A stretch of 64,000 nt of DNA from Stramonita haemastoma (GCA_030674155.1 CM060335.1:38851269-38915268), one strand, 5' to 3'. Numbered from the stretch's first letter, positions 34,767 through 59,435 are shown. The notes: generated by a model not told the origin, from the sequence alone. Numbers and translations are program-made.

Positions 34767-35815
34767 GTATGTCTGTCTCATTGTGTGTGTCACCAGTGTT
34801 TGCAAGTAACTAGGAGATGTGAAAAATGTGATTTATAATAAAATAATGTTCAGCTTTTTGGATAGTCAAAAATGGTATTGAACCGTACTCCACCATGATT
34901 TAATCAAACTAATAATAATAATAATAATACATGGAATTTGTATAGCGCTATATCTTGTAAAAACAAATCAAAGCGCTTGCATTTGACCTACACAACACAC
35001 AATCGACAACAATTTACAGTTTTAACAAATTCAAATATACACACACGCACGCACACACGCAGCACGCACGTGCGCACACACACCTACAAACGTTATGCAC
35101 TTTGGCAGTGCTGATTAGCCTTTCTGTTGTTTCAAAGAGAGTTGGGGTTGTTTATTGTTTGTTGTATTTTGGGGTGGGTTTTGGGGGGTTTTGTTGTTGT
35201 TGTTGTTTTGGGGGGGGGGGGGGGGGCACCCTTGGCTAGAGCTCTGAGGTTCACTAATTCAGTATTTGTGAGATTTTTGCATTTGCAACCGTTTTTTTTC
35301 CCTACCGTCACTGCGTACTGTTTAGGTAACCATATTCCAACTTTGGGAATGGTGTCTAAACTTGATACATGTGTACATGTATGTGTTTTAAAAAAAATAT
35401 TTCGTCATCTTCTCCATGTGCTTAAAATTTTGCAAGGAGGTCTGCCCGCTGGCTTCAGTCGACATGTTCCAACTTCAGAGCAGCTCGCTTCATTGTACTT
35501 TATGTATTTACAGCGTTTGCTTTTTTTCAAAACTGCATGGATCCTGAAGTTGGAATGCGGCTACCTAACAGCAGGTAAAAACATGGCATATGCAAAATTT
35601 CGCCATTGTTGAGCTTCTGAGCTCTATCCAAGGAACAAAAAATCCAAACCCCTGCATCAGAATACCACCCCAGGACATGACATAATATAATAAAATACAT
35701 TGAATTTATATAGCGCTATATCTTGTAAAACAAATCAAAGCGCTTGCACTCGACCTCACAACAAACAACCAATGACAATAATAATTCTAGCAAATTCGAA
35801 AGCACACACGCGCGA

Positions 35816-35846
<31 letters not shown>

Positions 35847-35849
35847 ACA

Positions 35850-35933
<84 letters not shown>

Positions 35934-37738
35934 ACACACACACACACACTTATAGAGGTATACATTTGACAGGGTGAATGGAATTTCACAGGACAAAAGG
36001 ACAAACAGCATAACAAAAGCAACTTACACACTTCTCCATCTCTAAACTCGCCTTTTTTATATTGAATTTGTATGCTGCTAACATTGACTGGGCAGCCATT
36101 ATACCACTCTTTTCCCCGAAGTCAGAAAACGGATATATTTTCATGGTGGGTTAAAAAAAAAAAACTAAAAAAAAGGTCGCATATATGCAACATCTCACCA
36201 TTGATGAACTTCAGAGCTCTTGCAGAGGAATGGGGGAAAAAAGGTAAATGAAATACACACAGGGACTGGATGTAAGAAAGCACATGACTGCTTATTCTAT
36301 TATCCTGTTCTGCTTTTCGTAAGAGTAGGCGATTGTGTGCTGGTGGGAAGAGATGACAGGATTTGTAATAACTGCATACACACAGGGACTGGATGTAAAA
36401 AAGCACATGAGTGCTTATTCGATTATCCTCGATATAAATTTTCAAAAGAATAAATAAAGAAAGAAAGAAATAGATAAATAAATAAATAGATAAATAAATC
36501 CTCAATATAAAAGAGAAAGAAAAAAAAGTCTTTCATTCTTTCGTTTGTTTGTCTGACGGCAGTTGGAGAAGGATTTGCAGACCATTCTGTGGGAACATGA
36601 GAAGCCGGAGAAGCTGCAGGCACGCAGCAGTCTGCAGCGTCGTCTGGACCTGCTGCTGAGTCTGGGCTGCACCATGGACCAGATCCAGAACAAGCTCAAG
36701 GTCCTCGACCTCACCGAGCAGACCATCCTGAAGAGGGCCAACATGTTGAAGGTAGCCCCAGTCTGTTTATTTATTTAATCTTTTATTTATTTATTCTTTT
36801 ATTCATCTACCTTTTTTTTTTTTATCTATTTATTTATTTTTAATTCATCTATTTTTAAATCATTCATTTTTATTTATTCTTTTATTTTTTTTATTCATTT
36901 ATTTAATCTTTTTTAAATTTATTTATTCATTTATTTATTTATTCTTTTATATCAAGGATAATGGAATAAGCACTTATGTGCGTGTATGTGTGTGTGCTTT
37001 GGGTGGTTTTCTGTGCTTTTTTTAGGAAAAAAACTAGACGATATTATACATCTTGGTATTGCTGATTCACTGTCCCATGTTTTATTTATTTTATTATTTA
37101 TTTATTCTTTTATATCAAGGATAATGGAATAAGCACTTATTGCGTGTATGTGTGTGTGTGTTGTGTGTGTGTGCTTTGGGTGGGTATTTTTTTATTTAAG
37201 GAAAAAAGCTACAGACAATATTATATATTGATATTGCTGATTCACTGTCTCATGTGTGTGTGTTTGTGTGTATGTGTATGACCACTCATGTGCTTTTTTT
37301 TAAAATCCAGTCCCCGTGTGTATGCAGTTTTGTACAGTTTGTCATGTGTTCCCACTGGCACACAATGGCCTACTCTTCCAAAAAAGCGAACGAACAGGTT
37401 TTACATGTGCGTGTGTTGGTATGTGCGTTGTGTTTGTGTGTATGTGCACGATGCGTGCGTGTGTGTGCATGTGTGTGTTTTGAGGTGTGTTTTTTGTATT
37501 TAAAGGAAAAAAGCTGTAGACAATATTATATACTGATGTTGCTGATTCACTATCCCATTTGTGTGTTTGTGTGTGTTTTTATTCATTTATTTATTTATTC
37601 TTTTATATCGAGGATAATGGAATAAGCACTCATGCGCTTTTTTTTACATCCAGTCCCTGTGTGTTTGCAGTTTTGTAAATCTTGTCATCTGTTCCCACTG
37701 CCACACAATGGCCCTACTGTAAGGAATTAATGTGTGTG

Positions 37739-37779
<41 letters not shown>

Positions 37780-38972
37780 CCTGTGCGCGTGTGCATGTGT
37801 GTGCGCGCGCACACCATCAGGACATCGGCCGGTCCCCGATCACGGCGACCCTGCTGCTGTCCTCATCCTTCACCCGGGCTGGACCTGCTGCGACAGCACC
37901 TGCAGCGCCGTGAGGAGCTGGACGCAGCGACCTGCAGCGTGCTGCATTGCTCCCCCGCCCAGCTGGACCGCCTCAAGGGAGAGCACCCCTCCCTGAACCG
38001 CTTCCGCTGCCTGACGGCGGAGGACATCGTGGAGAAGGGCCGGGTCCTGCGCAGCTACGGCATCACCAGCGAGGAGAATCCGTGCCTTCCCTCCCGTGCT
38101 CAACATCAAGGTGGACAACATCCGCCACAGGCTCGACACCCTCAAACCTTGCGGGAAGAGGGCAAGGTCCGGTTCGACCGCTACCCCTTGAACACCATCG
38201 CCTTGCGGACGCGAGCCTTCGACAGGTGTGTGGAGAAGCGGTCTCGGGTCGCGTGGAGGTCGACGGTTCGCCGATCACGTTCGAGACGATCGCGCGGCGT
38301 TTGAAGGTCACGGCCAAGGACGTGGAAGACGCCAGCGCCAACTTCTACAAGCTGGGTCCCTCCAGCGTGCTGAGGAAGATCGACTACCTGCTGGGGGAGG
38401 GGTTCTCCAGCGTGGAGATCGTCAGCCACATCTACATGATGAAGTACCGCCTGCAGGTCCTGCAGGACGCCCTGGAGAGGAGCAAGGAGGTGGTGATGTC
38501 GCGCCCGCCCCCATCTACATCTTCCTCAGCTTCTTGCGCTCGGGCCACCTGCCCAAGAGGAGCTTCGTCTGCAGTCGCCAGAGGGTCTTCGTCGCGTCTC
38601 TTCTCGGCGTGCAGACCAAGATCTCCCCGTCAATTCTTATTTAAGGCCGCTGTGGTCTTCGGACCGCATGTATATCAAGCGGAATTTTGATTTTTTGGTG
38701 TCGGAGGGGTTCAGTGCTGAGGACATTCTGAGCTGCTTGGTGTTGCTGGCCCATGACCCGGACCATTGCAGGTGTACTACCTGACCCTGTGGGACAGGCC
38801 TGAGGTGGCCCGGCATGGGACAGGGGGGCGTGGACCGACAGGAGACAGATCCTTCTCTCCTGCAGTATGTGTTTAGAGAAGGAGATGAACTTTCACCTCG
38901 GCCGTGTTCAATGCCGAAGTGGAGGTGGAGCCAGCAGCAGCAGCAGTGGAGAAAGAGGAGAAAGCGCAGTGA
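34563..38972 (+). CDS. mterf: mTERF-family mitochondrial transcription termination factor, frame-broken
   Basis: Three exons: 34563-34766, 36563-36751 and about 37821-38972. The first two junctions are phase 0 with good GT/AG sites. mTERF proteins are helical-repeat nucleic-acid binders acting in mitochondria. Seen: an N-terminus rich in Arg, Ser and Leu with few acids (residues 1-25), as expected for an import signal, and repeated mTERF-type helices such as LLSLGCTMDQIQNKLKVL, LRSYGITSEE, IDYLLGEGFSSVEIV and FLVSEGFSAEDIL. Exons 1 and 2 are clean. Exon 3 is strikingly GC-rich and can be followed only by changing frame about nine times, so it is either a pseudogene or unpolished assembly. Intended length is about 510 residues, longer than human MTERF1 (399). 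Which mTERF subfamily it belongs to is undecided. Confidence 0.82.
34905..35095 (-). mobile_element. LINE 3' end only (TATAGCGC-tail family)
   Basis: Same 3' end as 59,265-60,275: (AAT)n, CATGGAATTTGTATAGCGC, TATATCTTGTAAAAACAAAT and CA/CG repeats. A 5'-truncated copy. Confidence 0.65.
35225..35400 (-). mobile_element. SINE T3 tail
   Basis: TTGGCTAGAGCTCTGAGGTT and CATATTCCAACTTTGGGAAT match the T3 3' half. Confidence 0.55.
35538..35645 (+). mobile_element. SINE T3 tail
   Basis: GAAGTTGGAATGCGGCTACC to GCTTCTGAGCTCTATCCAAG. Inverted relative to the copy at 35,225. Confidence 0.55.
35680..36000 (-). mobile_element. LINE 3' end only, with long (CA)n
   Basis: Tail TTGAATTTATATAGCGCTAT, then a block shared with 59,300-59,400 (AGCAAATTCGAAAGCACAC), then about 130 bp of CA/CG repeats and the GGGTGAATGGAATTTCA block seen at 59,560. 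Confidence 0.7.
35819..35950. repeat. (CA)n inside LINE 3' end
   Basis: About 130 bp with CACACACAACAC-type interruptions. Confidence 0.97.
36110..36240 (+). mobile_element. SINE T3 tail
   Basis: CATCTCACCATTGATGAACT and CAGAGCTCTTGCAGAGGAAT. Confidence 0.5.
36243..36510 (+). mobile_element. SINE T1 tails (two, nested)
   Basis: Two copies of ACACAGGGACTGGATGTAA with tails at 36,270-36,305 and 36,390-36,440; the second ends TCCTCGATATAAATTTTCAA. In mTERF intron 2's 5' neighbour (intron 1). Confidence 0.7.
36563..36751 (+). CDS. mterf: mTERF exon 2
   Basis: Bounded by GACGGCAG and GTAGCC, 63 codons, phase 0. It encodes LEKDLQTILWEHEKPEKLQA, then RRLDLLLSLGCTMDQIQNKL, the first recognisable mTERF helix pair. 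Confidence 0.85.
36930..37400 (-). mobile_element. SINE T1 fragments, internally repeated
   Basis: The segment TTTTATATCAAGGATAATGG-AATAAGCACTTAT and the following GTGTGTGCTTTGGGTGG...GATTCACTGTC occurs at 36,946-37,075 and 37,100-37,250, with a third relative at 37,480-37,560. A local duplication of a T1 tail plus flank in mTERF intron 2. Confidence 0.6.
37575..37722 (-). mobile_element. SINE T1 fragment
   Basis: TCTTTTATATCGAGGATAAT tail and CATCCAGTCCCTGTGTGTTT body, ending where the (GT)n before mTERF exon 3 starts. Confidence 0.7.
37738..37814. repeat. (GT)n before mTERF exon 3
   Basis: GT with GTGC variants ending in GCGCGCGC six bases before CCATCAG, so the acceptor has no normal pyrimidine tract. 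Confidence 0.95.
37821..38972 (+). pseudogene. mterf: mTERF exon 3 with about nine frame changes
   Basis: Acceptor CACCATCAG follows a (GT)n tract. Protein segments in order: DIGRSPITATLL (frame 0 by codon start mod 3), LDLLRQHLQRREELDAAT (1), AFPPVLNIKVDNIRHRL (0), REEGKVRFDRYPLNTIAL (1), VDGSPITFETIARRLKV to RSKEV (0), IYIFLSFLRSGHLPKR (2), MYIKRNFDFLVSEGFSAED (1), VYYLTLWDRPEV (0), CLEKEMNFHLGR (2), FNAEVEVEP to EKAQ-stop (0). Each is plausible mTERF sequence with no internal stops, so the breaks look like small indels rather than decay by substitution. Confidence 0.75.
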
Positions 38973-38981
38973 TAGGAAGGA

Positions 38982-38987
38982 AATAAA
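38982..38987 (+). promoter_or_regulatory. AATAAA polyadenylation signal of mTERF
   Basis: AATAAA lies 10 nt after the likely TGA stop, followed by T- and A-rich sequence. It would give a very short 3' UTR. Confidence 0.5.
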
Positions 38988-39480
38988 TTTTTTTTAATAT
39001 ATAAAAAAAAAAAACAAAAAAAAAAACCAGGAAAAAAGAATAAGAAAAAAATTTAAAAAAAAAAAAAAGAAAAAGAAAAACAGAATGAAAGGTAGAAACT
39101 TTTGTTCAATTAATACAAAAAAAAATTTTTTTAAACCCAGACGAATGTTTTGTTTCAATTTATTTTAAAAAGCAGAATGATAGGTAAGATTTATTTTTGT
39201 TCAATTAATACACCTCTCCCCCCTCTCCCCTCAAATGACGTGTAAGAGAGACTGCTTACAAACTTAATAATAGCATCCAACTCTCCAACTCTTTTAACTG
39301 TTTACCTCACCCCCCCAAAAAAAATCTTTAAAAAAAAAAAAGTTAATTATATAAAAAGATTTATTAAAAAAAACAACTGTTTACCTCACCATTTTTTGTG
39401 TGTTCAATATGCACAGGGCTCTGCAATATGAGCACCAAGAATAAAGGTCAGCGGCATCAGTTGACAGTGTTCAGGAAACT
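38988..39480. other. A-rich downstream flank of mTERF
   Basis: Long A-runs, some duplicated (CAGAATGA-AGGTA at 39,082 and 39,173). No gene seen. Confidence 0.5.
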
Positions 39481-39499
39481 TGTGTGTGTGTGGGTGGGT

Positions 39500-39549
39500 G
39501 CCACTCTCTCTCTGTGTCTCTGTCTGTCTGCCTGCCTGCCTGCCTGCCT

Positions 39550-39621
<72 letters not shown>

Positions 39622-39622
39622 T
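39500..39622. repeat. (CT)n/(CTGC)n/(CA)n compound
   Basis: CTCT, CTGCCTGC, CT, then CA blocks. Confidence 0.95.
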
Positions 39623-39659
39623 ACACAAAGACAGAATGGAAGTTTATGTAAAATATTAT

Positions 39660-40690
39660 TAGAATCAAAAAAAGTAATTTTGTACATCCAAGATCATTAC
39701 TGCTTTAACATGGATGATAGACATGGCTACGCCGACACAGTGAAGTGAAAGCAAACGCTGTAGACACGTACATAAGATACATTCCATTCTTTCAAAGTCA
39801 TTGTTCTGGCACACATCCATATAATCAGAAATGCCAGGCAACAAGTTACAACTGTGCACCATACTTGCACATGAACATTTGTTTGGTTCACATAATAATG
39901 CCAACTATCCAACAATACAATTTCACAGGCTGTAGTACAAACCTCATCAAAGCTATGATAATTCAATAAACGTTGACAAAGATATATATGATATGACAAT
40001 GACACCAGCAGAGAGACAGTTGCAAGAGAGAGAAAGAGACACAAAAGGTGTCTTACAAGTGTTATACATCTGCAAGTACATATCTTTAAATATTACCTGT
40101 TTCTTGTAAGAAACGTGGCATATTCAACTGGCAGAACTGATGTTTCAATGATACCATATGAAAATTGCTAACGATATCCTTTTTTTCTGTGACAGTTAAA
40201 ATCATTTCTGTCCAATCATTACAGTTTTGGGAAATGCACTTTGGAAAACATTTTCCACATCAATCCTATATTTTCTCATTCCACAAAATATTTTTATTCT
40301 TAGATTATACTTGATGGAGAGAAAACACTTTTAGTTTTGTATACTATGATCAAGATTATGTTTTATTATTGCAATCACTCAGAACTTTTTTTTGAAAACC
40401 TTTTTTTTTTGTATATATTTAGTTTGTGAATACCACATGAACTTATTCAAATTTCAATCACACAGGTGAAAAAATGCCAGCTTTATCATGGATCAAACAT
40501 TTTTATTTCAACAGTGCTGACATGTCAGTGCTGCTTCAATCAGATAATCAAACATCTTTATAATTTTATCAAGGGTGCATCATTAGATTTTTAAGCATGC
40601 AGTATAGAAAAAAAAAAGGGTAAAGAATCCAATTGGGTTGTGTGGTATCACAATACTCTCCACCATGATAACAATGATTGATTTTTTTTC
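39660..40690. other. No recognised feature
   Basis: AT-rich intergenic sequence between the convergent mTERF and ATG3 genes. Part may be ATG3 3' UTR, but no signal fixes this. Confidence 0.4.
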
Positions 40691-40692
40691 AT

Positions 40693-41050
40693 TCCTCAAC
40701 TAGAGCTCTGAGGTTCACCAATAGTGAAATTTTGTGTATGTGACCATTTTTACCCATCAGAAGGTAGCCGCATTCCGACTTCGGGGATGTATGCTGGGTG
40801 TGTTCGTGTTTCCGTAATTCACAGAACGCTGACATGAATGACAGGATCGTTAAAACATGCATGTTTGACCTTCTGCATGTGTAAAGGGAATAAAGGCACT
40901 GGCAGGTCTGCACTTGAAGTTGACCTAGAAGGTCATAAAAAATCCCCACCCTTGATTTACCACACGACACCAAGATTCAAACCCACGACTTGCTGGACCC
41001 ATGGGATTGAAGTCAAACAGTCTTAACCACTTGCTTATAGCTTCCATCCA
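40693..41050 (-). mobile_element. SINE T3, full length
   Basis: Minus strand head GCTATAAGCAAGTGGTTAAG with B region TGGGTTTGAATC, body CTGCCAGTGCCTTTATTCCC and tail AGAGCTCTAGTTGAGGAA. Confidence 0.75.
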
Positions 41051-41927
41051 ATGATTCAAGAACTAGTGTCAAACTAAAATGAGTGCACTACCCATCCCAG
41101 AAAAAATAGTGTTCTGTGACAACACAGCCATACTTCCTGACAATACGGCACAAAGCTGGTGAAATGGCGAAATATATTGCTGTAGGAGATTTGGCCTTCT
41201 GCTTATGAAGTAACACTGCTTGTTTGGTGTGCCCCCCCCCCCCCCCCCCCCAAACTGATCTTTGCAACAAAGAATACATACAAAATCTTTCAAATGTGCC
41301 AAATCTTTCAAGTGCAATGATCTATCTAGAAGACCTGAAGACTTCATAATTATAACCTCTCAAGGGTTTCCAGCCAGAATGATATATCTCTGAAGGAATG
41401 AAGAAGAAAGAAAATTCTTTGTGCAAGGAAAACCAAAATGACTGCATGTATCAAAGACAAAAAGCAAAGCAAGTGTAGCTTTTGTTTTAGATACACATTC
41501 CAAAACTTCTAAGGTATGGCTGGTAATCATCCCAATATATATTTTTTCATCCAGTTATGTTATTCTTTTTTTTCTCAGAGACAATGCCTGACATTGTTTA
41601 ATAACCTGAAACTCCTTCCAGTCTAGGAACCACACCCCTAAACTGTCACACACACACACACAACACACACACACACACTCAAAATTTCAGACAAGAGACA
41701 TTCTTCATATACTTCTTAATGATCAGACATTAAGAGACCATCCAAAAAAACAAAAAAACCAGACACAAAATACAGCCTTGCACACATCAAAATACGGATT
41801 TACCAGATAATCAAAGGCAAGCTCTCTCTGTTTCATTACAGCAGATAGCTAGAAAGCAGTCATGTTCACAGACCAATAACATGTTGACACCAAAAGCTCC
41901 AGCCTATGGGAAACAATAAAATCTCCA
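41051..41927. other. No recognised feature except C-run and (CA)n
   Basis: C20 at 41,232-41,251 and a short (CA)n at 41,648-41,680. Confidence 0.4.
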
Positions 41928-42181
41928 GTCACTGCCCAGAACTTGCAATGCAACGTGCAATGACTTGGAAACAGAATCACTATTGTTCTATAAGCATAAG
42001 TATTCTATAAAGCTCCCTTTGCAGTCAAATATATTTCAAGGGTTACAGACTGAATAATTTCCGGTCAATGCCCAGAACTTGCTATGCGATGCGCAATGAC
42101 TTGAACAGATCACTACTGTTCTATGAGCATTAGTATTCTATGAAACTCCCTATGCCGTCAAATATATTTCAAGGGTTACAA
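41928..42181 (+). repeat. Tandem duplication, 136-bp unit
   Basis: Two units share GCCCAGAACTTG, TATTGTTCTAT/TACTGTTCTAT and AAATATATTTCAAGGGTTAC, with starts at 41,934 and 42,070. About 85% alike by eye. Confidence 0.8.
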
Positions 42182-42239
42182 TAAAAAAAACAACTAGGAA
42201 TGTAGTGGGTGACTGCATTTCAGCATTCATGACGTAAAA

Positions 42240-42532
42240 AAAGGTAAAGGTGTTCCCATAGCCTGTGTGGTTGTTGGAGAGCAAGGTTTCAAAGACTTCA
42301 TCTTCTCTAGGAGCTAGTACCTTGAGGGCAGTGCCCATCTCCTCTCCATCGCTGCTGTAACTTCCCTATCCCTAAAGAGGGCAGGTGCTCATTCACAGCT
42401 GGGTGAACTAAGGGACTGCACTGAAGCCAAGGCACACAAAAGGTCATCCATGCAGTTGGTAACCAAACTCAACACTGCTTAACCTTAGTTTGGGGGAAGT
42501 TAGTACTCTGACCACTGAGCTATCCCTATGCC
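42240..42532 (-). mobile_element. SINE T2 with head
   Basis: GTGTTCCCATAGCCTGTGTG through CTCTGACCACTGAGCTATCC, the reverse of a tRNA A-box head. Confidence 0.75.
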
Positions 42533-43084
42533 ATTTATGACATACTCTAAGTACCCCCACCAAACAAAAACCATTTGTCAAACCTGTAATAATAATGATG
42601 ATAAGATAACTGGAAGATGTGTGAATGCTTAACATTGTATGTCTATATAGATCTGATCTTTGTGCTGCAAATCTAACTAATACTTCAAGGTTCACTCATC
42701 ACTGAATATGGTCACTCCCTGCTTGTTACGTGCACACAAGGCAACAGCGATTCTTCAATAATGTTGCCAGTGGTGTCTGTTCTGATCCTGAGACTCCCTC
42801 CCCGTGGCAATAACAGCTTGGTTGCAAAAGCCAGACTGAGTAAGACGCCCACAATGAAATGATGAATGACTTTGGAGAAAAACAGACTTGCTGATTTAAA
42901 GCAAGCACGACGGAAGGAGAAACTTCCATGGAAATCCCCATGACACCAGGGAATAACAGAGCACCGAATCTTCAGACATTAATTTCTGTTTGACAACACA
43001 GCAACACTAAGGAGGTTCAAGCTGGTGTAAGAGACTGTAGGATTAGGCTGTACACTATCACCTTTCGCCATCACATATCCCCTA

Positions 43085-43235
43085 GTCTAGTAGACTGTTG
43101 GGGTACCACGAAAGATTTTGCAACCAGCTTCCTCCACTCCTCATGGTTTTCAGCTTTCTGTAGCAAGTCCTTCCAATCCAGACTAGTTCACTCTTTTGAT
43201 CATTTTCTCTGTCTGCCTCTTCAAAAGAAATTATC
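43085..43235 (-). mobile_element. LINE C-terminal fragment
   Basis: Minus strand resembles the C-terminus of the 19,680 element: EEADRENDQKSELVWIGRTC, RSGGSWLQNLSWYPN. Confidence 0.45.
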
Positions 43236-43734
43236 CTTATGCCAGTGAAGACTGAAACATACACCTACACGCAATGACCTACACAGTGGCCCAGGTTTTC
43301 CATTTAGCCGATACAACCCTCACTTCTGCAGCAGGAGTGGCCAAACTGACTAAAAAATCCCTCACATGTGATACATCTGAAGAGGTTTGAACCCCAAATC
43401 TCTCAACTTTCTCGAGTCCACAACAGTGCCAACCCACCACACCAAGACAGCTGATTATTCAAAGATGGTCCAAGGATGGCCAGACACTGCCTGAGACAAC
43501 TGAAACTACAGTATGCAAAACCTTCATAATGAACGGTGAAGAATAAAAAAGCACACTCGGTCCAAAACAAAAAAAAAAGATCACAAATCAACGACTAGAT
43601 CCAGGAGTTTCAGTACTGCAGAGAAGAGTACAGTGACCACTTGTGCGGAGATAAGGGCATTAGAGAAAGTGTTTACAACACTGATGCTCTCATGACATCT
43701 TCTTTCAGCCTCAGCTTATTCATTTATGTGGGGG

Positions 43735-44182
43735 TGGGGGCATAGCCTTGTGGCTAGAGTGATGCACTGGTGATCTGATGGACCAGGGTCCAGCCACCAG
43801 GGGGTGCCTGCCTTGCAGAGTTTGTCTCCTGGAGAAAGTGTGTGCTGGCTCTAGAGGTTAATGTCATCCATTCCTACTGGCACACAATGGTTTCCTCTTC
43901 CAAAGGTAGAACAGGTTTAGCATATATGCAAGGCGTCCTGCATGTGTTCACACACAGGCCGGGCTAATAGTCTCATCAGAAGGACTTGTCCTTTAGGGGG
44001 GAGGGGGAGGGAGTGATTCAGTACTGATGTTAAAAAAAAACGAATGCACACTGGTGTGATGTTTAGACACCGCCCTGAAGACATGAGTGTGGCTACCTTC
44101 ACTGTGGGTAAAAGTAGTCGTATACACAAATCTCACCATTGTTGAACCTCAGAGCTCTAGCTGAGGAACTGAAAAACATCAC
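43735..44182 (+). mobile_element. SINE mosaic (T1-like head/body with T3 tail)
   Basis: Head CATAGCCTTGTGGCTAGAGT with B-like CCAGGGTCCAGCC, scrambled T1 body pieces in both orientations, then the T3 tail (GTGTGATGTTTAGACACCGC to AGCTCTAGCTGAGGAACTG). Confidence 0.55.
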
Positions 44183-45510
44183 CACCAGAAACATTCACTG
44201 TTCGTCAACTTCACCGCCTCAAAAAAAAAAACACGGCAGAAAGAATTGTAAAAGCCACTTCTTCCCCTTTTTTTCTTTTTTACATGTATTTCACCGAATC
44301 TCTGTAAAACATACATAAAAGAAACAATCGTAAATGGTCCTAAATCAACCCATGACACTAAAACACAAACATCGCAGAAAATGGTCACAGAAATTCGCTC
44401 TGAGCACTGGATCCCATACTGACCTCCCATGATGAAAATGTAACATCTTCCAAGCAATTACTAAAAATTTGCTTTTAATTCATCCATCTGTTTTGGGACA
44501 AAACAGCATATCAGTATACATATTCTAATATGTTTCAGTCTCAGCTCTGTTCAAGAAAGCGAGACCCAAATGAAAAATTATAACTGGGTGTCGGCAGGTT
44601 TGTCTGTCTGTCATTCTGCATTCAGTGTCAAAAGCATTACACATGTCGCACACATAACAAAGAATAACTCTTTTCTTGAGACGGAATCATCCTTTTTTTT
44701 TTTTTCTTCCTTTCCTGGCTGAAAATCATGAACAATGGACTACAACACCACTGCTCTAACTTAGTGCAGAACATTAACCACTAGAACGACTTCCAGAAAC
44801 AGACTTAAAAACACGGCTTCTATCACTATTTCAATCTAAATCTGAACAAAAAATATTTTTGACGAATTACACAATAAACAGGAAAATACGCAGTGTTCAT
44901 TACATTTTAAACGGCATTTCTTTTATAAAACAAAAAACAACCAGCCACCCCAACATTCAAAACACAGTCACAAATCTGGGCATACTGCATACCATACAAC
45001 TGCCAAAAAACAAAAAAGGAGAAAGCTGCAGCAGACAAACCAACACAAAACGAATCTCTCTCAAATCAAATTACAAACATTTGATTCTAACAAATGACAG
45101 AAAGGATGAAGGGGTCCTTGAATCTTGCGTAAAGCTGTTTTCACGAGACGTTCCTTCAAAATGAGCATCAACTTATCACCCTTTAATTTCTATTACAGAG
45201 ACAAACGTTAACATTGAATGCATATGACAGCAAAAGATCAATACATGAAAGCTGCAGCCAACAAAATCAAAAACAACCCCCCCAAAAAATCTGAAAACAA
45301 AAAATCTTGGCAAACAGTTGATTGGAACAAAAGCGGGGAGGGGAGGAATCAACCTATGATGGCGTTGCTTTCTGATTCAGCTCAGATGAATTCGTTTTTT
45401 TCAAATCACGTCCTTGACATGGAAAACCTGGTCCACTGGGAGTAGGCCACAAGGAAACACAGACAGTCACCGACACAGGCAGGGCTATTGCACAGACCAG
45501 GCAGGCTCCG
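44183..45510. other. Downstream flank or 3' UTR of ATG3
   Basis: A 101-codon plus-strand frame at 44,859-45,161 has the composition of chance coding in A-rich DNA and lies opposite the ATG3 transcript. No known element. Confidence 0.4.
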
Positions 45511-58132
<12,622 letters not shown>

Positions 58133-58740
58133 GGTATGTTATTAACACACCCTTTAGTAACAAACTTGTGCTATGGTGTAATTTTGTCTCACAGTTGGCG
58201 AAAATATTAGTTTTCCTTTATCTCGCTTCGCCGTTGTGTTTGGTCACACGAATATGACACGGCCCTCCCACGATTGTTTTCTTCACTTCTCTGAGGAAAG
58301 ATTTTAGAAGGGAGACAATTCAGTTTTGTTTTCCTTGCATCACTTCAGCATAATGGGAACAGAGAAGACATAAACAGCAACTTTTGTGTTGTCATGACCC
58401 CATGAAACAAAACAAAAACAAAATGACAGTTGGAGGTGAAAGAATGAAAGCTAAGACATTCATTTAAAATCCTTTCACAAATACTTTTCATAATAAATCC
58501 ACAGCGTTGGCCCGACTAGGCAGAGTGAAGTAAGTAGGCATTACGCCCCAGTTGTGTGGCAAAAAAAGATAAGAATGCTTGTTAAGAACTATATTTTGGC
58601 CTTTGGTTTCAGCTTCCAGTTCCAATGGTACCGCAGCCCGCTGTGCTCTCCATTGCCGTTATATCAAATTTGCGTTCGATGCTCTAACTGCTGAGATATT
58701 AGATCTGACTGACCACGACAGCTTGTGTCACTGTGTGACG
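58133..58740. other. ATG3 5' flank
   Basis: Non-repetitive, with short CpG-containing stretches near 58,225-58,270, a plausible promoter zone. No TATA or other clear box. Confidence 0.35.
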
Positions 58741-59027
58741 TTATTTATTTATTTTATTTATTTATTCTTTTATATCGAGGATAACAGCATAATCAATCAT
58801 GTGCTTTTTTTCATCCGGTCCCCGTGTGTATGCAGTTTTGTAAATAATTATTGTCATCTGTTCCTACCGGCACACGATGGCCTACTCTTACGAAAAGCGG
58901 AACAGGATTTAACGTGTGCGTAAGATGTTCTGCGTGCGTCCGCACACGGGGCCTCGGCTTAAAGTCTCATTCGAAGGACTTTTGGGGAGAGTGGAGTCAG
59001 AACTGATGTTAACTCCAGTCGAAACCT
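58740..59027 (-). mobile_element. SINE T1
   Basis: TCTTTTATATCGAGGATAAC tail to ACTGATGTTAACTCCAGTCG. Upstream of ATG3. Confidence 0.8.
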
Positions 59028-59264
59028 TAGAACAAGCTCAAGGGCCTGTTAGATCCAGTAGGCTTCAGTTTGGCCTCAGTTATCACGAAGTTGCAGATGC
59101 ATCGCCAATCGATCTTTTCCTCAGTAATGATGATGGTGATGATGAAAATGATGATGATCGTGATGATAAATCTTTGGGCTTGTATAGATCTAGTGCGTAG
59201 TCTTTTTCGAGCCCTAGGCGTTCAAAATAAAAGAATACAACAGTGTGACATAAGCCATAATTGT

Positions 59265-59435
59265 TATAATAATAATAATAATACATGGAATTTTATATAG
59301 CGCTATATCTTGCAAAAACAAATCAAAGCGCTTGCACTCGACCCTCACGACAAACAAGCAACCAATGACAATGAATAATTCTAGCAAATTCGAAAGCACA
59401 CTCACATGCGCGCGCGCGCGCGCGCGCGCACGCAC

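Noticed and set aside
35127..35612. 161-codon plus-strand frame in mTERF intron 1
   Set aside because: It crosses an inverted pair of SINE T3 tails and a G-run; chance frame.
44859..45161. 101-codon plus-strand gene downstream of ATG3
   Set aside because: Asn/Thr/Lys-rich chance frame in A-rich DNA, antisense to the ATG3 3' region, no family resemblance.
59097..59170. Acidic Asp-rich peptide (GATGATGATG)
   Set aside because: A short imperfect (GAT)n next to a SINE; no splice sites in phase.
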